Shown here: one piece after another, positions 16,892 to 26,656 of the stretch
Position numbering within the stretch: the first letter of the stretch is position 1
How the letters are laid out: each line of letters begins with the position of its first letter
Source of the DNA: Paenisporosarcina sp. OV554
GTDB lineage: Bacteria > Bacillota > Bacilli > Bacillales_A > Planococcaceae
Length of the DNA stretch: 64,000 nt
Reading direction: 5' to 3'
Assembly: GCF_003058165.1 (NCBI RefSeq)
Contig: NZ_QBUC01000009.1
Span: 84,174-148,173 of the forward strand
Position numbers and translations under genes: made by a program
The notes under the pieces: generated by a model
Database searches by the model: none
What the model saw: the letters and a program-made list of their open reading frames with translations, nothing else
Told to the model about the DNA's origin: nothing

Positions 16892-16949
16892 CAGGTGGTT
16901 CGAGCGACACACCCGGATACAAGATTGATTAGTTCGGGTGTCAAACCTG
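16892..16949. other. nested inverted repeat between late regulator and DUF2513 gene
   Basis: CAGGT (16892-16896) pairs with ACCTG (16945-16949), and inside them ACACCCG (16909-16915) pairs with CGGGTGT (16935-16941). The structure has an unequal internal loop and a 19-nt apical loop. No convincing gene covers this stretch. It could be an mRNA structure, a late operator or a packaging-related site. Confidence 0.4.
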
Positions 16950-17021
16950 TCGGTTTTTGTCGAGCGAATTATAAAGAAATTCCCACTTACATGAGGTATA
17001 TTGTCAGTGGGGGTGCAAATA

Positions 17022-17384
17022 TTGAAGAGAGATTTAAACTTAGTCAGAGAATTGTTTCTTATTATTGAAAGTAACGACGGTAATTCAGAACTTAAACTTC
17101 CTGTTGAGTGGGATAGAGAAAATGTGGCCTACCATCTCAAAATTATGGATCAAGCTGGTTACATTAATAACAACACGAAGTGGGCAGGAGACAGGCCGTT
17201 TTGGATTTACGCTTCTTTAACGTGGGAGGGGCATGAGTTTTTGGATTCAATAAAAAACGATACCATTTGGGATAAAACCAAAGAAGGTATTAAGAAGAAA
17301 GGGTTCGAACTCGGTTCTGTTCCGTTAGCTGTAATAAAAGAGTATGCAACTATGCAAATTAAAAATGTTTTTGGTTTAAGTTAA
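17022..17384 (+). CDS. DUF2513-like protein
   Basis: TTG at 17022 follows GTGGGGGTG by 7 bases and gives a 120-residue protein starting MKRDLNLVRELFL, the typical DUF2513 opening. VAYHLKIMDQAGYI and ASLTWEGHEFLDSI, a winged-helix-like pattern, follow. Such proteins are common in prophages; function is unknown. A terminator follows directly. Confidence 0.8.
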   Translation: MKRDLNLVRELFLIIESNDGNSELKLPVEWDRENVAYHLKIMDQAGYINNNTKWAGDRPFWIYASLTWEGHEFLDSIKNDTIWDKTKEGIKKKGFELGSVPLAVIKEYATMQIKNVFGLS

Positions 17385-17405
17385 GCATCCTTCGGGGTGC
17401 TTTTT
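17384..17405 (+). terminator. rho-independent terminator before the packaging genes
   Basis: AGCATCC and GGGTGCT form a 7-bp stem with a TTCG loop, followed by TTTTTC. It separates the DUF2513 gene from terS. Confidence 0.85.
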
Positions 17406-17453
17406 CTATGTCAAAATGAGCGATTAGCATAAAGGAGGCGGGTGAATAATCAA

Positions 17454-18251
17454 ATGGCAAGAGCGAGAAGTCCAGCCCGTGATACGGCATATGAGATCTA
17501 CAAACTGTCAGAAGGCAAGAAATTACTAAAAGACATTGCTACAGAATTAGACGTCTCTGATTCTCAAATTCGTAAGTGGAAGAATCAAGATAAGTGGGAC
17601 GATCAAATGAATGGTAACGTAACTAATGAAATAGGTAACGTTACTAAAAGAAATGGCTCACTTAGCGCACCTGCAAATAATGACACACTTGATGGAAGTA
17701 AGTCTTCAAAAAAAGAGGTGGCTCGCAAGAAGCGAAGTGGAAACCCGAAACCAAAGAATCAGTTTTCACAACGGAACACCAGGTCATTAAAGCACGGTCT
17801 GTTTTCGCGCTATATGCCACAAGAGACACTGGACATCATGGGAATGGTCGAGGATAGTGAACCTGCTGATTTATTGTGGATTCAAATACAAATCCAATAT
17901 GCTGCAATTATACGAGCACAAAAAATTATGTTCGTTGAATCGAAGGATGAAATGATTAAGGAAATCAAAAAGGTTGAGAGCTCTGAACTTGGCGATAAAG
18001 TCGAATATGAGTTCCAGTTCTCTTGGGATCGTCAAGCAACTTTCTTAAATGCTCAATCAAAAGCGATTGGAGAACTTCGAAGTTCCATCAAGCAGTTTAA
18101 TGAAATGGCTCACGATGATGATGAGCGACTGTTGAAAATTGAACAGATGCGTTTAGGCATTGATAAGACGAAAGCCGAAATCGAGAAGTTGAATGGGAAT
18201 AACGATGAAGGTCCAATAGAAATCATGATTAGCCGGAAGGGTGGTCGCTAA
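17454..18251 (+). CDS. terminase small subunit
   Basis: This protein recognises phage DNA for packaging. The 265-residue form begins [16 protein letters not shown], the common start of this family; a GTG at 17442 would add four residues and is closer to AAAGGAGG. A helix-turn-helix lies near residues 25-48 ([20 protein letters not shown]). The basic middle ([19 protein letters not shown]) and HGLFSRYMP segment are typical. Its stop overlaps the terL start. Confidence 0.9.
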   Translation: MARARSPARDTAYEIYKLSEGKKLLKDIATELDVSDSQIRKWKNQDKWDDQMNGNVTNEIGNVTKRNGSLSAPANNDTLDGSKSSKKEVARKKRSGNPKPKNQFSQRNTRSLKHGLFSRYMPQETLDIMGMVEDSEPADLLWIQIQIQYAAIIRAQKIMFVESKDEMIKEIKKVESSELGDKVEYEFQFSWDRQATFLNAQSKAIGELRSSIKQFNEMAHDDDERLLKIEQMRLGIDKTKAEIEKLNGNNDEGPIEIMISRKGGR

Positions 18252-19546
18252 TGGTTTCCGCTCAAATAGAGAAAGAAGTGAATCCTCATTTTGAGGATTT
18301 TTTGTTTGACTGGAATCAGAAGTTTCAATTCCTAGTCGGTGGTTACGGATCTAGTAAAAGTTATCATGTTGCCCTAAAAATAATTCTTAAACTCTTAGAA
18401 GAGAAACGAACAGCCTTGGTAGTGCGTGAGGTTTACGACACACACCGTGATTCAACGTTTTCATTGCTAGAGGAAATAGTAAATGATTTAGGCCTTGAAG
18501 GACGAATCAAATGCCTCTCTTCTCCTATGCAATTGCGTTTCCCTAACGGCAGCAAGATTATTTTTAAAGGAATGGATAAACCGCAGAAGTTGAAGTCCAT
18601 TAATAACATTTCAATTGTTTGGTTAGAGGAATGTTCGGAAGTCAAATACGCAGGTTTTAAAGAGTTAATTGGCCGGTTACGTCATCCGAAATTAAATCTA
18701 TATATGATTCTCTCGACAAACCCAGTTAGCGAAGGGAATTGGAGCTACAAACATTTCTTCAAAAACCCATTAACCAAATTCTTTGTTCTGGATGCTGAAG
18801 AGCTGTATGAAAAGAGAACCATTATAGTTAACAACACGTATTATCATCATTCAACAGCTGATGATAATTTATTTTTGCCCGAAAGTTATATCGAACAGCT
18901 AGAAGACTTAAAAACGCATGACCCAGACCTCTATCGCATTGCGCGTAAGGGGCGTTTTGGTGTTAACGGTATTTTGGTATTACCTCAGTTCGAAGTGCAG
19001 TCACACGAACAGGTAATGACTGCTATAGGGAAGATTCAAAAGCCATTACTTAAAAACGGAATGGACTTTGGGTTTGTTAACTCCTATAACGCAGTTGTGA
19101 GAATGGCTGTTGATTTAAGCACACTGACTCTCTACATCTACTGGCAGTATTACAAGAACAATATGACTGATGATCGTACAGCTGAAGAACTACAGGAATT
19201 AAAGAAAGTCTTAATCAAAGCCGATAGTGCGGAACCTAAGACGATTCAATTCTTTAGACAGAATGGTTTTCGAATGATGGCCACTCGGAAGTTCCCTGGT
19301 TCACGTATTCAGTACACCAAGAAGATTAAGAGGTTTAAGCGAATCATTTGTTCAGACCAATGTCCTGACGTTATACGTGAATTGAAGGACTTAACGTTCA
19401 AAGTAGATAAAGCCGGTGAAATTATCGAAGACGAATTCAACATTGACCCACATACATTCTCAGCTGTCTGGTATGGCCTTGACGATGTGGAAATGAAGAA
19501 CCTTAAACTAGGTAAGAAAAGAGGTGAACCGATTGTTGAGATTTAA
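18251..19546 (+). CDS. terminase large subunit, PBSX type
   Basis: This is the packaging motor with ATPase and nuclease domains. The 431 residues match the family. The Walker A is the variant [10 protein letters not shown] near residue 30, Walker B is IVWLEECSE near 125, and the nuclease part contains [11 protein letters not shown] near 274 and [11 protein letters not shown] near 321. It overlaps the portal gene. Confidence 0.95.
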   Translation: MVSAQIEKEVNPHFEDFLFDWNQKFQFLVGGYGSSKSYHVALKIILKLLEEKRTALVVREVYDTHRDSTFSLLEEIVNDLGLEGRIKCLSSPMQLRFPNGSKIIFKGMDKPQKLKSINNISIVWLEECSEVKYAGFKELIGRLRHPKLNLYMILSTNPVSEGNWSYKHFFKNPLTKFFVLDAEELYEKRTIIVNNTYYHHSTADDNLFLPESYIEQLEDLKTHDPDLYRIARKGRFGVNGILVLPQFEVQSHEQVMTAIGKIQKPLLKNGMDFGFVNSYNAVVRMAVDLSTLTLYIYWQYYKNNMTDDRTAEELQELKKVLIKADSAEPKTIQFFRQNGFRMMATRKFPGSRIQYTKKIKRFKRIICSDQCPDVIRELKDLTFKVDKAGEIIEDEFNIDPHTFSAVWYGLDDVEMKNLKLGKKRGEPIVEI

Positions 19547-21035
19547 ACGAAGACTTGATGAAAAAGGAATCGATGAAGAGATATTACAAGAAATCATTTC
19601 AGCACATAAAAAAGATGCAGATCGTATGACGAAACTATATGAACGATACAAAGCTGAAGAAGATGGCCCTGCTATTTTTAAAAGAGGAGCTGCAGCATTT
19701 GACGGCTTCGACGAAAGCAAAAGTGTCCAAAGGTTGGATGATAAGGTAAATAACCGTTTGAACAATGCTTTCGATGCAGAAATAGTTGATACGAAAGTCG
19801 GCTATATGTTTGGACATCCCATCAGTTATGACGTGGATAAGTCCAATGAAGAGATGAAAAAAGAAATAGAAGAGTTTTTACTCCGAAATAATGCAGAGGA
19901 TGCGGATTCGGAATGCGGGAAGATGGCAGCCATCTGTGGGTATTCCGGGCGACTTGCTTACTTCGATTTAGATGGCAAGGAACGTATTAAAAACATCGAA
20001 CCTTGGGAAGCAATATTTATTGGCCAGGAAGTCCATGAGCCAGATTACTCGCTGTACTATTACAAATCTGATGGTAAGCAGTATGCTGAATTTTACGACG
20101 ACACTTACACTTACTTTTTCGTTGATGCTGAACTGGTAGACATCCAGCCACATTTATTCGAGTATAATCCGTTCTTCGGGATAGCCAACAACAAAGAGTT
20201 AAAAGCTGATGTAGAAAAGGTTTTAGCATTAATCGATGCATACGACAGAACGTTATCAGATGCTTCTAATGAGATTGAACAATATCGACTAGCTTACTTA
20301 ATCTTAAAAGGTATGGGCGCAGATGAGGACACGCTGAAAGAACTGAAGAAGTCAGGTATCTTTGAATTACTTGGAGAACATGATGACGTGAAGTATTTAA
20401 CAAAAGAAATTAATGACACGATGATTGAGAATCACCTTGATCGACTAGATGATAGCATTCTTCGTTTTGCTAAATCAGTGAATTTTGCAGATGAATCTTT
20501 CGCAGGTACCATTTCAGGAGTTGCAATGCGTTTCAAGCTATTAGCGTTAGAGTCCAAGTGTATAACGATGGAACGAAAGTTCACCTCGACGTTACGGTAC
20601 CAATTTAAAGTGCTTTTCAGTGCCTGGTATAAACGTAAAGGTTTCCTAAAAGATGATTATCTGAAAGTCTTCTTTAGTTGGAAACGTAATCTACCTGCTA
20701 ACTTACTAGATGAAGCACAAACGACTGCAGCATTCAAAGGTCACATCAGTGAAAGAACTAGATTAGGAATGCTTTCTCAGGTGGATGATGTGGAGTATGA
20801 ACTAGAAGAGATGCAGAAGGACGCTTGGCTTTACGGTACAGGCCTAGAACCTTTAGTTGATGAAGAGTTGGTTGACTTTGGCAATGTGGGAAATGGATCT
20901 AAAGACGGTTCTGAGAAACCTGATGAATCTGGACCATGTAACGTATGCGCTGGTACCGGGAAAATACAAAGTACCAAAACAGCTGATATGATTCAATGTC
21001 CGACATGTAAAGGAAAGGGCGTGAGGAAGTCGTGA
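19533..21035 (+). CDS. portal protein, SPP1 gp6 type, with a zinc-ribbon-like tail
   Basis: The portal forms the dodecameric DNA channel of the head. TTG at 19533 follows AGAGGTGA; GTG at 19524 is an alternative. About 500 residues resemble SPP1-like portals ([29 protein letters not shown]). The last 40 residues carry CNVCAGTGK and CPTCKGKG, two CxxCxGxG units like those of DnaJ zinc fingers, which I do not expect in a portal. It overlaps the minor head gene by four bases. Confidence 0.93.
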   Translation: MLRFKRRLDEKGIDEEILQEIISAHKKDADRMTKLYERYKAEEDGPAIFKRGAAAFDGFDESKSVQRLDDKVNNRLNNAFDAEIVDTKVGYMFGHPISYDVDKSNEEMKKEIEEFLLRNNAEDADSECGKMAAICGYSGRLAYFDLDGKERIKNIEPWEAIFIGQEVHEPDYSLYYYKSDGKQYAEFYDDTYTYFFVDAELVDIQPHLFEYNPFFGIANNKELKADVEKVLALIDAYDRTLSDASNEIEQYRLAYLILKGMGADEDTLKELKKSGIFELLGEHDDVKYLTKEINDTMIENHLDRLDDSILRFAKSVNFADESFAGTISGVAMRFKLLALESKCITMERKFTSTLRYQFKVLFSAWYKRKGFLKDDYLKVFFSWKRNLPANLLDEAQTTAAFKGHISERTRLGMLSQVDDVEYELEEMQKDAWLYGTGLEPLVDEELVDFGNVGNGSKDGSEKPDESGPCNVCAGTGKIQSTKTADMIQCPTCKGKGVRKS

Positions 21036-22051
21036 ATCACCTCGATATCGAAGAAGCCTTAGACAAGGCACTTGCTGTAGCCGAAAGCGCTTTAGAGATT
21101 GTATTCGCAAGACGATTGAAAACGATTCTGTTCCAAGTGTCCGAGATGTTCCGTAAGTATTCAAAAGGTCAAGAGTTAACGTTCACCGATTTAAATAAAT
21201 ACAACAGGTATCAAAAAGAAATGAAGTTGGTTAGCGACGAATTGACTAAAGACTACCGCAAAATTGTCAAAGACATTCAAGAGCAAGCCAGTTATCAATA
21301 CGTAACGAAGTACTTAATGACAGCTTACATAGTCGAACAAAGCATAACACCTGCACCAGACATGGGATTCGATATCCCATCTGCTGCAACAATCAAACAG
21401 ATTCTTTTAAATCCGATAGCTGAACTAACCTTGCCTAAAGTTATGGAGTCACACCGTAATGAGGTAGTTCGAAAGATTAACATCGAGATTGCTCAAGGAT
21501 TGATTGCTGGTGAAGGCTATGCTGATATCGCTAAACGATTAGAGAATCAATTAGGCTTTGCATCGAAGAAAGCTAGATTGGTTGCTAGGACTGAGGCAGG
21601 ACGTTCTCGAAGCATTGCAGCTGAGAAGGTATTTGATCAAGCTGCTGGACACGCAACAATGACAAAGGTATGGGCTTCGATGCTTGATTTACGAGTTAGA
21701 AGTAGTCATAGAGTGCTTGATTCAAAACAGGCTGATAAGGATGGATATTTTCATTACAAGACATGGAAAGCTAAAGCACCTCGATTGTGGGGCGTAGCTG
21801 AAATGGATATCCAGTGCAGATGCGTAGTCATTATGCAGGTGAATGGGAAACTTCCTGAGAATCGTCGTGAACGTGATTACATGGATGATAAATACCAACA
21901 GAAAATGGCTGATCGTATCGATAAATATATGTTTGATGAAGGATTAACCTACATTCAAGCGTTGAAGAAAGCACAAAAAGAAATACAGGCACCTAGTCGT
22001 GTGATTCCTTATCTGTCTTATGAAGATTGGGCGAAAGGTAAAACTATGTAG
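21032..22051 (+). CDS. minor head protein, SPP1 gp7/Mu gpF type
   Basis: GTG at 21032 overlaps the portal stop. The C-terminal half has the Mu F-like pattern: LVARTEAGRSRSIAAEKVF near residue 187, VWASMLDLRVRSSHRVLDSK, and the terminal metal-binding CRCVVIMQ near 268. These proteins sit with the portal in the procapsid. Confidence 0.9.
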   Translation: MNHLDIEEALDKALAVAESALEIVFARRLKTILFQVSEMFRKYSKGQELTFTDLNKYNRYQKEMKLVSDELTKDYRKIVKDIQEQASYQYVTKYLMTAYIVEQSITPAPDMGFDIPSAATIKQILLNPIAELTLPKVMESHRNEVVRKINIEIAQGLIAGEGYADIAKRLENQLGFASKKARLVARTEAGRSRSIAAEKVFDQAAGHATMTKVWASMLDLRVRSSHRVLDSKQADKDGYFHYKTWKAKAPRLWGVAEMDIQCRCVVIMQVNGKLPENRRERDYMDDKYQQKMADRIDKYMFDEGLTYIQALKKAQKEIQAPSRVIPYLSYEDWAKGKTM

Positions 22052-22073
22052 ACAGAAACTGTGTAATAGGAAT

Positions 22074-22202
22074 TCACTTTTTGTTTTGCTTTCTTATTAC
22101 AATATAACTATAAATCGCTACAAATATCATCGGTCCACCAATCAGCAAAGCAACAAAGTACTGAGTATTAATGAAGTGACTATAAATCCATGTATCATAC
22201 AT
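22074..22202 (-). CDS. 42-residue membrane protein on the minus strand
   Basis: GAGGTGG precedes the ATG at 22202 on the minus strand. The product starts MYDTWIYSHFIN, has one hydrophobic helix (YFVALLIGGPMIFVAIYSYIV) and ends in a basic tail. It is antisense to the late operon, which suggests expression in the lysogen. Function is unknown. Confidence 0.55.
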   Translation of the reverse strand: MYDTWIYSHFINTQYFVALLIGGPMIFVAIYSYIVIRKQNKK

Positions 22203-22234
22203 GAAATCCACCTCGATTCTTGTTTTATTTAGTA

Positions 22235-22250
22235 TGAACGTTAATGTTCA
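22235..22250. promoter_or_regulatory. 16-bp near-palindrome upstream of the minus-strand gene
   Basis: TGAACGTTAATGTTCA has one mismatched pair. It lies 33 bp upstream of the start of the small membrane gene, in its likely promoter region, so it may be an operator. The rest of 22251-22500 shows no gene I can support. Confidence 0.4.
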
Positions 22251-22500
22251 CTACTATCCAATCATCAAAAAACGAGTGAGTATCATATACATTTACAACA
22301 ATTTAAAGTGTCCGCTTATAAAAAGTAAGTATGAGTGATTATTGGGTTTTGGTGTGGTTGAATTTGATATACATCCAACTAAATTTACGGAACTAATAAA
22401 ACGTTGAGTTAACAGCCTTTTGAAAACAGTTAGTATTCCATAAGATATGTTATGGGAAGCTACGATGAATAATTTATGTATACGAATAGGAGTGTCAATT

Positions 22501-22701
22501 GTGGAGAAAATGGTGGTTACTACTATCAATGACAAAACGTTTACATTTGAGGGCGATGTAGTTCAATCGGTGAAAAAATACTTTGAGACGTCTGGACATT
22601 CAACTCCTTTAGGGTGGGTCGGTGCAGCTGGACACATGGTTAATTTTAATCACGTGGTACATATTGAATTCAAATCCGATAAAAAGGAGCCTTCACAATG
22701 A
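22501..22701 (+). CDS. small phage protein, 66 residues
   Basis: GTG at 22501 follows AGGAGTG by 6 bases. The product begins MEKMVVTTINDKTFTFEGD and includes GWVGAAGHMVNFNHVVHIEF. It overlaps the next gene by ATGA. Function is unknown. Confidence 0.6.
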   Translation: MEKMVVTTINDKTFTFEGDVVQSVKKYFETSGHSTPLGWVGAAGHMVNFNHVVHIEFKSDKKEPSQ

Positions 22702-22916
22702 TTGATAAAAACGAAAAGTATTTAAAATCCATCGACAATACGCTTAGTGATATTTTGAAAGAATTGAAACGTCAAGGGCGTACTGAGCCAGATATTAAAG
22801 TAATGGTGGACGGCAAAGAGTCAGGCTTAATCGTAGCTTCATCTCTGAAAAGAGAGCAAAGTATGGAACGTATGATTCAACAATCACCTCGTTCCCTTTT
22901 TTCTGAATACCTGTAA
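22698..22916 (+). CDS. small phage protein, 72 residues
   Basis: The ATG overlaps the previous stop. The N-terminal 35 residues form a charged helix (YLKSIDNTLSDILKELKRQG). The remainder is a short basic tail. Function is unknown. Confidence 0.65.
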   Translation: MIDKNEKYLKSIDNTLSDILKELKRQGRTEPDIKVMVDGKESGLIVASSLKREQSMERMIQQSPRSLFSEYL

Positions 22917-22953
22917 ACCCGTATAACCATATTTCTGTAAAGGTGGTGGAAGC

Positions 22954-23412
22954 ATGAACTATACAAAAGAGGATTGCATCAGCGATACCAAGGAACATAT
23001 CGGTCAAGTTAGGGAATTTATACTCATGTTTGCTCAAGAATTAATTCAACGAGCATTAGTTCATGACCAGTCAAAATTGGAAAGTCCAGAAGTAGAAATA
23101 TTTACTGAGTACACACCTAAATTAAAACATAGTACTTACGGTTCGGATGAATATAAATCCTTCTTAAAAGGCATGGGAGTAGCTTTAAATCATCATTACG
23201 AAAATAACTCACATCATCCCGAACATTACGAAAACGGTGTAAGAGGTATGGATTTGGCTGATATTGTCGAAATGATTTGTGATTGGAAAGCAGCAACAAT
23301 GAGACATACTGATGGAAATATTACTAAGTCGATTGAATTCAATAAAAATCGGTTCAATTACTCGGACGACCTTGAACAAATATTCAAAAATAGCGTGAAA
23401 ATGTTCGATTAA
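22954..23412 (+). CDS. DUF5662-like protein with HD-like histidines
   Basis: The 152-residue protein follows AAAGGTGGTGG. Residues ALVHDQSK (near 32) and LNHHYENNSHHPEHY (near 79) resemble the DUF5662 family, with an HD-phosphohydrolase-like set of His and Asp. DIVEMICDWKAATMRH follows. Phage copies lie in morphogenesis regions, but their role is unknown. This is the last gene of a small accessory island between minor head and scaffold. Confidence 0.75.
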   Translation: MNYTKEDCISDTKEHIGQVREFILMFAQELIQRALVHDQSKLESPEVEIFTEYTPKLKHSTYGSDEYKSFLKGMGVALNHHYENNSHHPEHYENGVRGMDLADIVEMICDWKAATMRHTDGNITKSIEFNKNRFNYSDDLEQIFKNSVKMFD

Positions 23413-23607
23413 AAAAGCTGAATCGTAAAGGTGGTGGTGAATTTTGCTTTGTATTACAAATACGAAATGAAAGAGAGTGTGATCTCCACCATCTCGCTTA
23501 GTTAGTGCGTTATCTAACTGGTCATGAGCATGACTTTAAAAGGCTTATTTATTTTGCACTCATAGGCTTTTTAAAACTGACTATAAGGGCACAAGGAGGA
23601 AACAGTA

Positions 23608-24225
23608 ATGACTTTAGAAGAAATCAAAGCTTGGCTTTTAGCCAACAAAGATAATGCCGATGTAAAAACGTATCTTGGAGAACTTTCAACGCCAACAGTT
23701 GAGGGAGTGGAAGGCTTCTTAGACACGGATGCAGGAAAGAAAGTGCTTCAACCTCGTTTAGATCAAAACTTTACAAAAGGTCTGAACACTTGGAAAGAGA
23801 AAAATATTTCTACTTTAGTGGAGCAAGAATTGGCTAAACGGAATCCATCTAAAACCCCTGCTGAAATCGCCCTTGCTGAATTACAAAAGAAATTTGATGA
23901 TTCAGAGAAGGCAACGAAGAAAGAAAAGAATATGAACACAGCTATCAAACAAGCGACTGCAAAAGGGTTGCCAGTAGATATCTTAGACATATTCGTGAGC
24001 CACGATGAAGAAAGTTCGACTGCTAACTATGGCAGATTAGAAGATTCGTTCACTAAAGCTGTTCAGGCAGCAGTCGAAAGTAAATTCAAACAAGGTGGTC
24101 GTAACTTCAACAACGACGGCAGCAACAATAAAGCCGATGCAGGTGCTTATGGCAAGAAGATTGCAGCTAATGCAGCAGGAACAAATACAGGGCTTGAAGA
24201 AGCTCAAAAATCTTATTTTGAATAA
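23608..24225 (+). CDS. scaffold protein, DUF4355 type
   Basis: The 205-residue protein lies just before the decoration and capsid genes and follows CAAGGAGG. It is hydrophilic and mostly helical, with the typical ELAKRNPSKTPAEIALAELQKKFDD stretch broken by charged residues and a polar C-terminal tail. Scaffolds guide capsid assembly. Position and composition support the call. Confidence 0.85.
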   Translation: MTLEEIKAWLLANKDNADVKTYLGELSTPTVEGVEGFLDTDAGKKVLQPRLDQNFTKGLNTWKEKNISTLVEQELAKRNPSKTPAEIALAELQKKFDDSEKATKKEKNMNTAIKQATAKGLPVDILDIFVSHDEESSTANYGRLEDSFTKAVQAAVESKFKQGGRNFNNDGSNNKADAGAYGKKIAANAAGTNTGLEEAQKSYFE

Positions 24226-24239
24226 GGAGGAAACATTGG

Positions 24240-24599
24240 ATGAGTAAATTTGTTGAAACAACTTATACGAACAGAAAAAGTATTGTAAAATTCCCGGATC
24301 ATTACGTAAATTTAGCGGTGACTGTATCGGATGTTGGTGTTGTAGCCAATGTAGACGGTAAAAAGATTGTCCCTGCAGGAACGATTTTGGGCGGTGGCTT
24401 TTTAGCTAGTGAAACAGTTCCAGCAGTTAAGTCGAATGGTGCAGGTGCAGAGGGCGTTCTATTTAACGATACTGATGTAACTTATGGCCCTGCTTCTGGA
24501 GCTGCTATGATTCACGGTTTCGTTGATTTAGATAAATTACCAGAGGCACCGGTTGCCGCAGCAGTAACAGCATTAAACATGATTAAATTTGTGAAATAA
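24240..24599 (+). CDS. head decoration or head-fibre protein
   Basis: The 119-residue protein sits between scaffold and major capsid and follows AAGGAGG. It is rich in Gly, Ala and Val and beta-type segments, like small proteins that stabilise the capsid in this position. The specific family is not certain. Confidence 0.7.
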   Translation: MSKFVETTYTNRKSIVKFPDHYVNLAVTVSDVGVVANVDGKKIVPAGTILGGGFLASETVPAVKSNGAGAEGVLFNDTDVTYGPASGAAMIHGFVDLDKLPEAPVAAAVTALNMIKFVK

Positions 24600-24615
24600 G
24601 AGAGGATGACGATAA

Positions 24616-25659
24616 ATGCCAACAATCTTTGATTTAGTAAACGCACAAAATGTTGCGACATACTACCAAAACAACCCATCAAACAGCATTCCATATTTAG
24701 GGGCTACGCTTTTCCCTGCTAAGAAACAATTAGGCTTAGACCTTAGTTGGATTAAAGGCGCAAACGGTCTTCCTGTTGCGTTAATGCCTTCTGAGTTCGA
24801 CGCAAAAGCAACTGTTCGTGATCGTATTGGATTTAGTAAAGTTCAAACAGAAATGCCTTTCTTCCGTGAAGGCAAACGTGTTGGTGAAAAGGATCGTCAA
24901 GAATTAAACCGTTTACTTGCTTCTAATCTTGATGGGGTGGTTGATTCACTAATTGCAAACATCTACGACGATGTTGCTGATTTAGTTAAAGGTGCTTTAG
25001 TGCAACCGGAACGAATGATCATGCAACTATTATCTACGGGTAAAATTGCTATCACTGCTAATCGCATCAACTATGATTACGATTACAAAATGAAGGCTGA
25101 ACACAAAGAAGAGTTACTTACTACAGCGCGTTGGAGCGATCCTGCTTCTACACCTATCCAGGACATCATCTCTTGGCAGGACCTTGTTGAAGATAATACA
25201 GGCTCACGTCCTACTAGAGCTATTCTGACTCGTAAGACATTCGGTTACTTATCAGCACACGATAGCATCCGAAAAGACTTAAATCCTGTAGGCTCTCAGA
25301 ACATCATCATGACTGACTCTATGGTTAAACAATATTTGCTTAATAAATTAGGTCTATCTGTTGCGGTTTATAACAAAAAATACACTGCTGAAGACGGCAC
25401 GTCGAAGAACTTCTATCCGGATGACTACATCACATTGATTCCAGAAGGAGGTCTTGGGAACACGTACTTTGGTACAACTCCTGAAGAATCCGACTTAATG
25501 ACTGGCCAATCAACAGCTGATGTAAGCATCGTAAATACGGGTATTGCTATTACGACTATCAAAGAAGCAGATCCAGTGAATGTGAAAACAATTGTTTCTG
25601 AGATTGTATTACCAAGTTTCGAGAATTTGAATAACATCTTTGCTGCAAAAGTTAACTAA
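24616..25659 (+). CDS. major capsid protein, gpE family
   Basis: The 347-residue protein begins MPTIFDLVNAQNVATYY and contains PYLGATLFPAKKQLGLDL and KVQTEMPFFREGKRVGEKDRQ, the pattern of lambda gpE-like capsid proteins. It is the main shell subunit. An AGGGGA/TCCCCT hairpin follows at 25664-25681. Confidence 0.92.
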   Translation: MPTIFDLVNAQNVATYYQNNPSNSIPYLGATLFPAKKQLGLDLSWIKGANGLPVALMPSEFDAKATVRDRIGFSKVQTEMPFFREGKRVGEKDRQELNRLLASNLDGVVDSLIANIYDDVADLVKGALVQPERMIMQLLSTGKIAITANRINYDYDYKMKAEHKEELLTTARWSDPASTPIQDIISWQDLVEDNTGSRPTRAILTRKTFGYLSAHDSIRKDLNPVGSQNIIMTDSMVKQYLLNKLGLSVAVYNKKYTAEDGTSKNFYPDDYITLIPEGGLGNTYFGTTPEESDLMTGQSTADVSIVNTGIAITTIKEADPVNVKTIVSEIVLPSFENLNNIFAAKVN

Positions 25660-25707
25660 TAGAGGGGATTAATTTCCCCTTATCCATCTTTGAAGGAGGA
25701 CGAGTAA

Positions 25708-26016
25708 ATGCCACAAGTTAAAGTAACATTTAATCGAAATGTAAAATACGGAAACGAGCGCTATGTGGAAAACGCTAAGTTATCAGTCTCTAAAGAAGAA
25801 TACGAGGCATTATTCAAATCAGGTGTTGTTGGTGAAGTGGATGACGTACCAGGCGATGAACCAGAAGATGTAGATTACTTAACGTTTTCCCGTGAACAGT
25901 TAGGCAAGGTAAAGAACGATGACTTAAAAGCTTTCCTTGATAAAGAGAGCTTGGTTTACGAAGATAACTTCACGAAGCCACAATTGATTAACGTGATTCT
26001 TGGTGAAGAGGCATGA
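25708..26016 (+). CDS. head protein with C-terminal HeH/LEM-like helix pair
   Basis: The 102-residue protein follows GAAGGAGG. Its last 35 residues (REQLGKVKNDDLKAFLDKE) match the end of the next gene (EEKLKTIKNDELKAFLDKE), a HeH/SAP/LEM-like motif that binds DNA or protein in other families. The N-terminal part differs. It overlaps the next gene by ATGA. Confidence 0.75.
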   Translation: MPQVKVTFNRNVKYGNERYVENAKLSVSKEEYEALFKSGVVGEVDDVPGDEPEDVDYLTFSREQLGKVKNDDLKAFLDKESLVYEDNFTKPQLINVILGEEA

Positions 26017-26309
26017 CATTCTATGTAAAATCATCAAACAGTACGATTAATGTGGTAGACGCACAAGGGAAACCTCAACGTGTTACACAACGTGCTTATG
26101 ATATTTTATATCGTAATCAAGGTTATCAATTAGCCGATGCACCAATTGTCGAAGCAGATGACGATCAAGTGAATTATTTCGTCTTGTCCGAAGAAAAGCT
26201 TAAGACAATCAAAAACGATGAGTTAAAAGCTTTCTTGGATAAAGAAGAAATCGAATACGACCCAAAAGCTATTAAAAAGGATTTAATTAAGCTAATCCTA
26301 AGAGAGTAG
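26013..26309 (+). CDS. second head protein sharing the HeH/LEM-like C-terminus
   Basis: The 98-residue protein is coupled to the previous gene. Residues 60-98 are a clear paralogue of the end of that gene, with the KNDELKAFLDKEEIEYD core. The N-terminal 50 residues are unrelated. The pair suggests duplication of the module in the head operon. Confidence 0.75.
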   Translation: MTFYVKSSNSTINVVDAQGKPQRVTQRAYDILYRNQGYQLADAPIVEADDDQVNYFVLSEEKLKTIKNDELKAFLDKEEIEYDPKAIKKDLIKLILRE

Positions 26310-26317
26310 GTGTCGGT

Positions 26318-26656
26318 ATGGAGAATGTACCTTCACAAGAAGTAATTGATCAAATTAAAGCCATTAACGGATGGACTGAGCATGATGATTACGTGGCTAC
26401 GATGATTCCATTGCTCATTGAACATGTAACCACATATTGCAATAATCCGTTAGGACAAAATCAGACACCGCCTGCACGGTTACCTGGTGGTGTTCTTATA
26501 TTCATTGCGAAAGCAATTGAGCACAATAAGTTGAAGGCAGGTTTGAAGTCTAGAACAATGGGATCCGTATCTTACTCATATGACTTAGAATTCCCTTCAT
26601 CAATCATGACGTATCTACGTCCGTATCGGAAGGTGAAGTTCCATGGATCAAGATGA
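26318..26656 (+). CDS. head-tail connector, SPP1 gp15 type
   Basis: The 112-residue protein occupies the first connector position after the capsid genes. It contains DDYVATMIPLLIEHVTTYCNN and a RPYRKVKFHG end, as in small helical connector proteins that bind below the portal. It overlaps the next gene. Confidence 0.8.
   Translation: MENVPSQEVIDQIKAINGWTEHDDYVATMIPLLIEHVTTYCNNPLGQNQTPPARLPGGVLIFIAKAIEHNKLKAGLKSRTMGSVSYSYDLEFPSSIMTYLRPYRKVKFHGSR

Noticed and set aside
16862..17068. 68-residue frame after the late regulator
   Set aside because: Its composition is not protein-like, it crosses the nested inverted repeat and overlaps the better-supported DUF2513 start.
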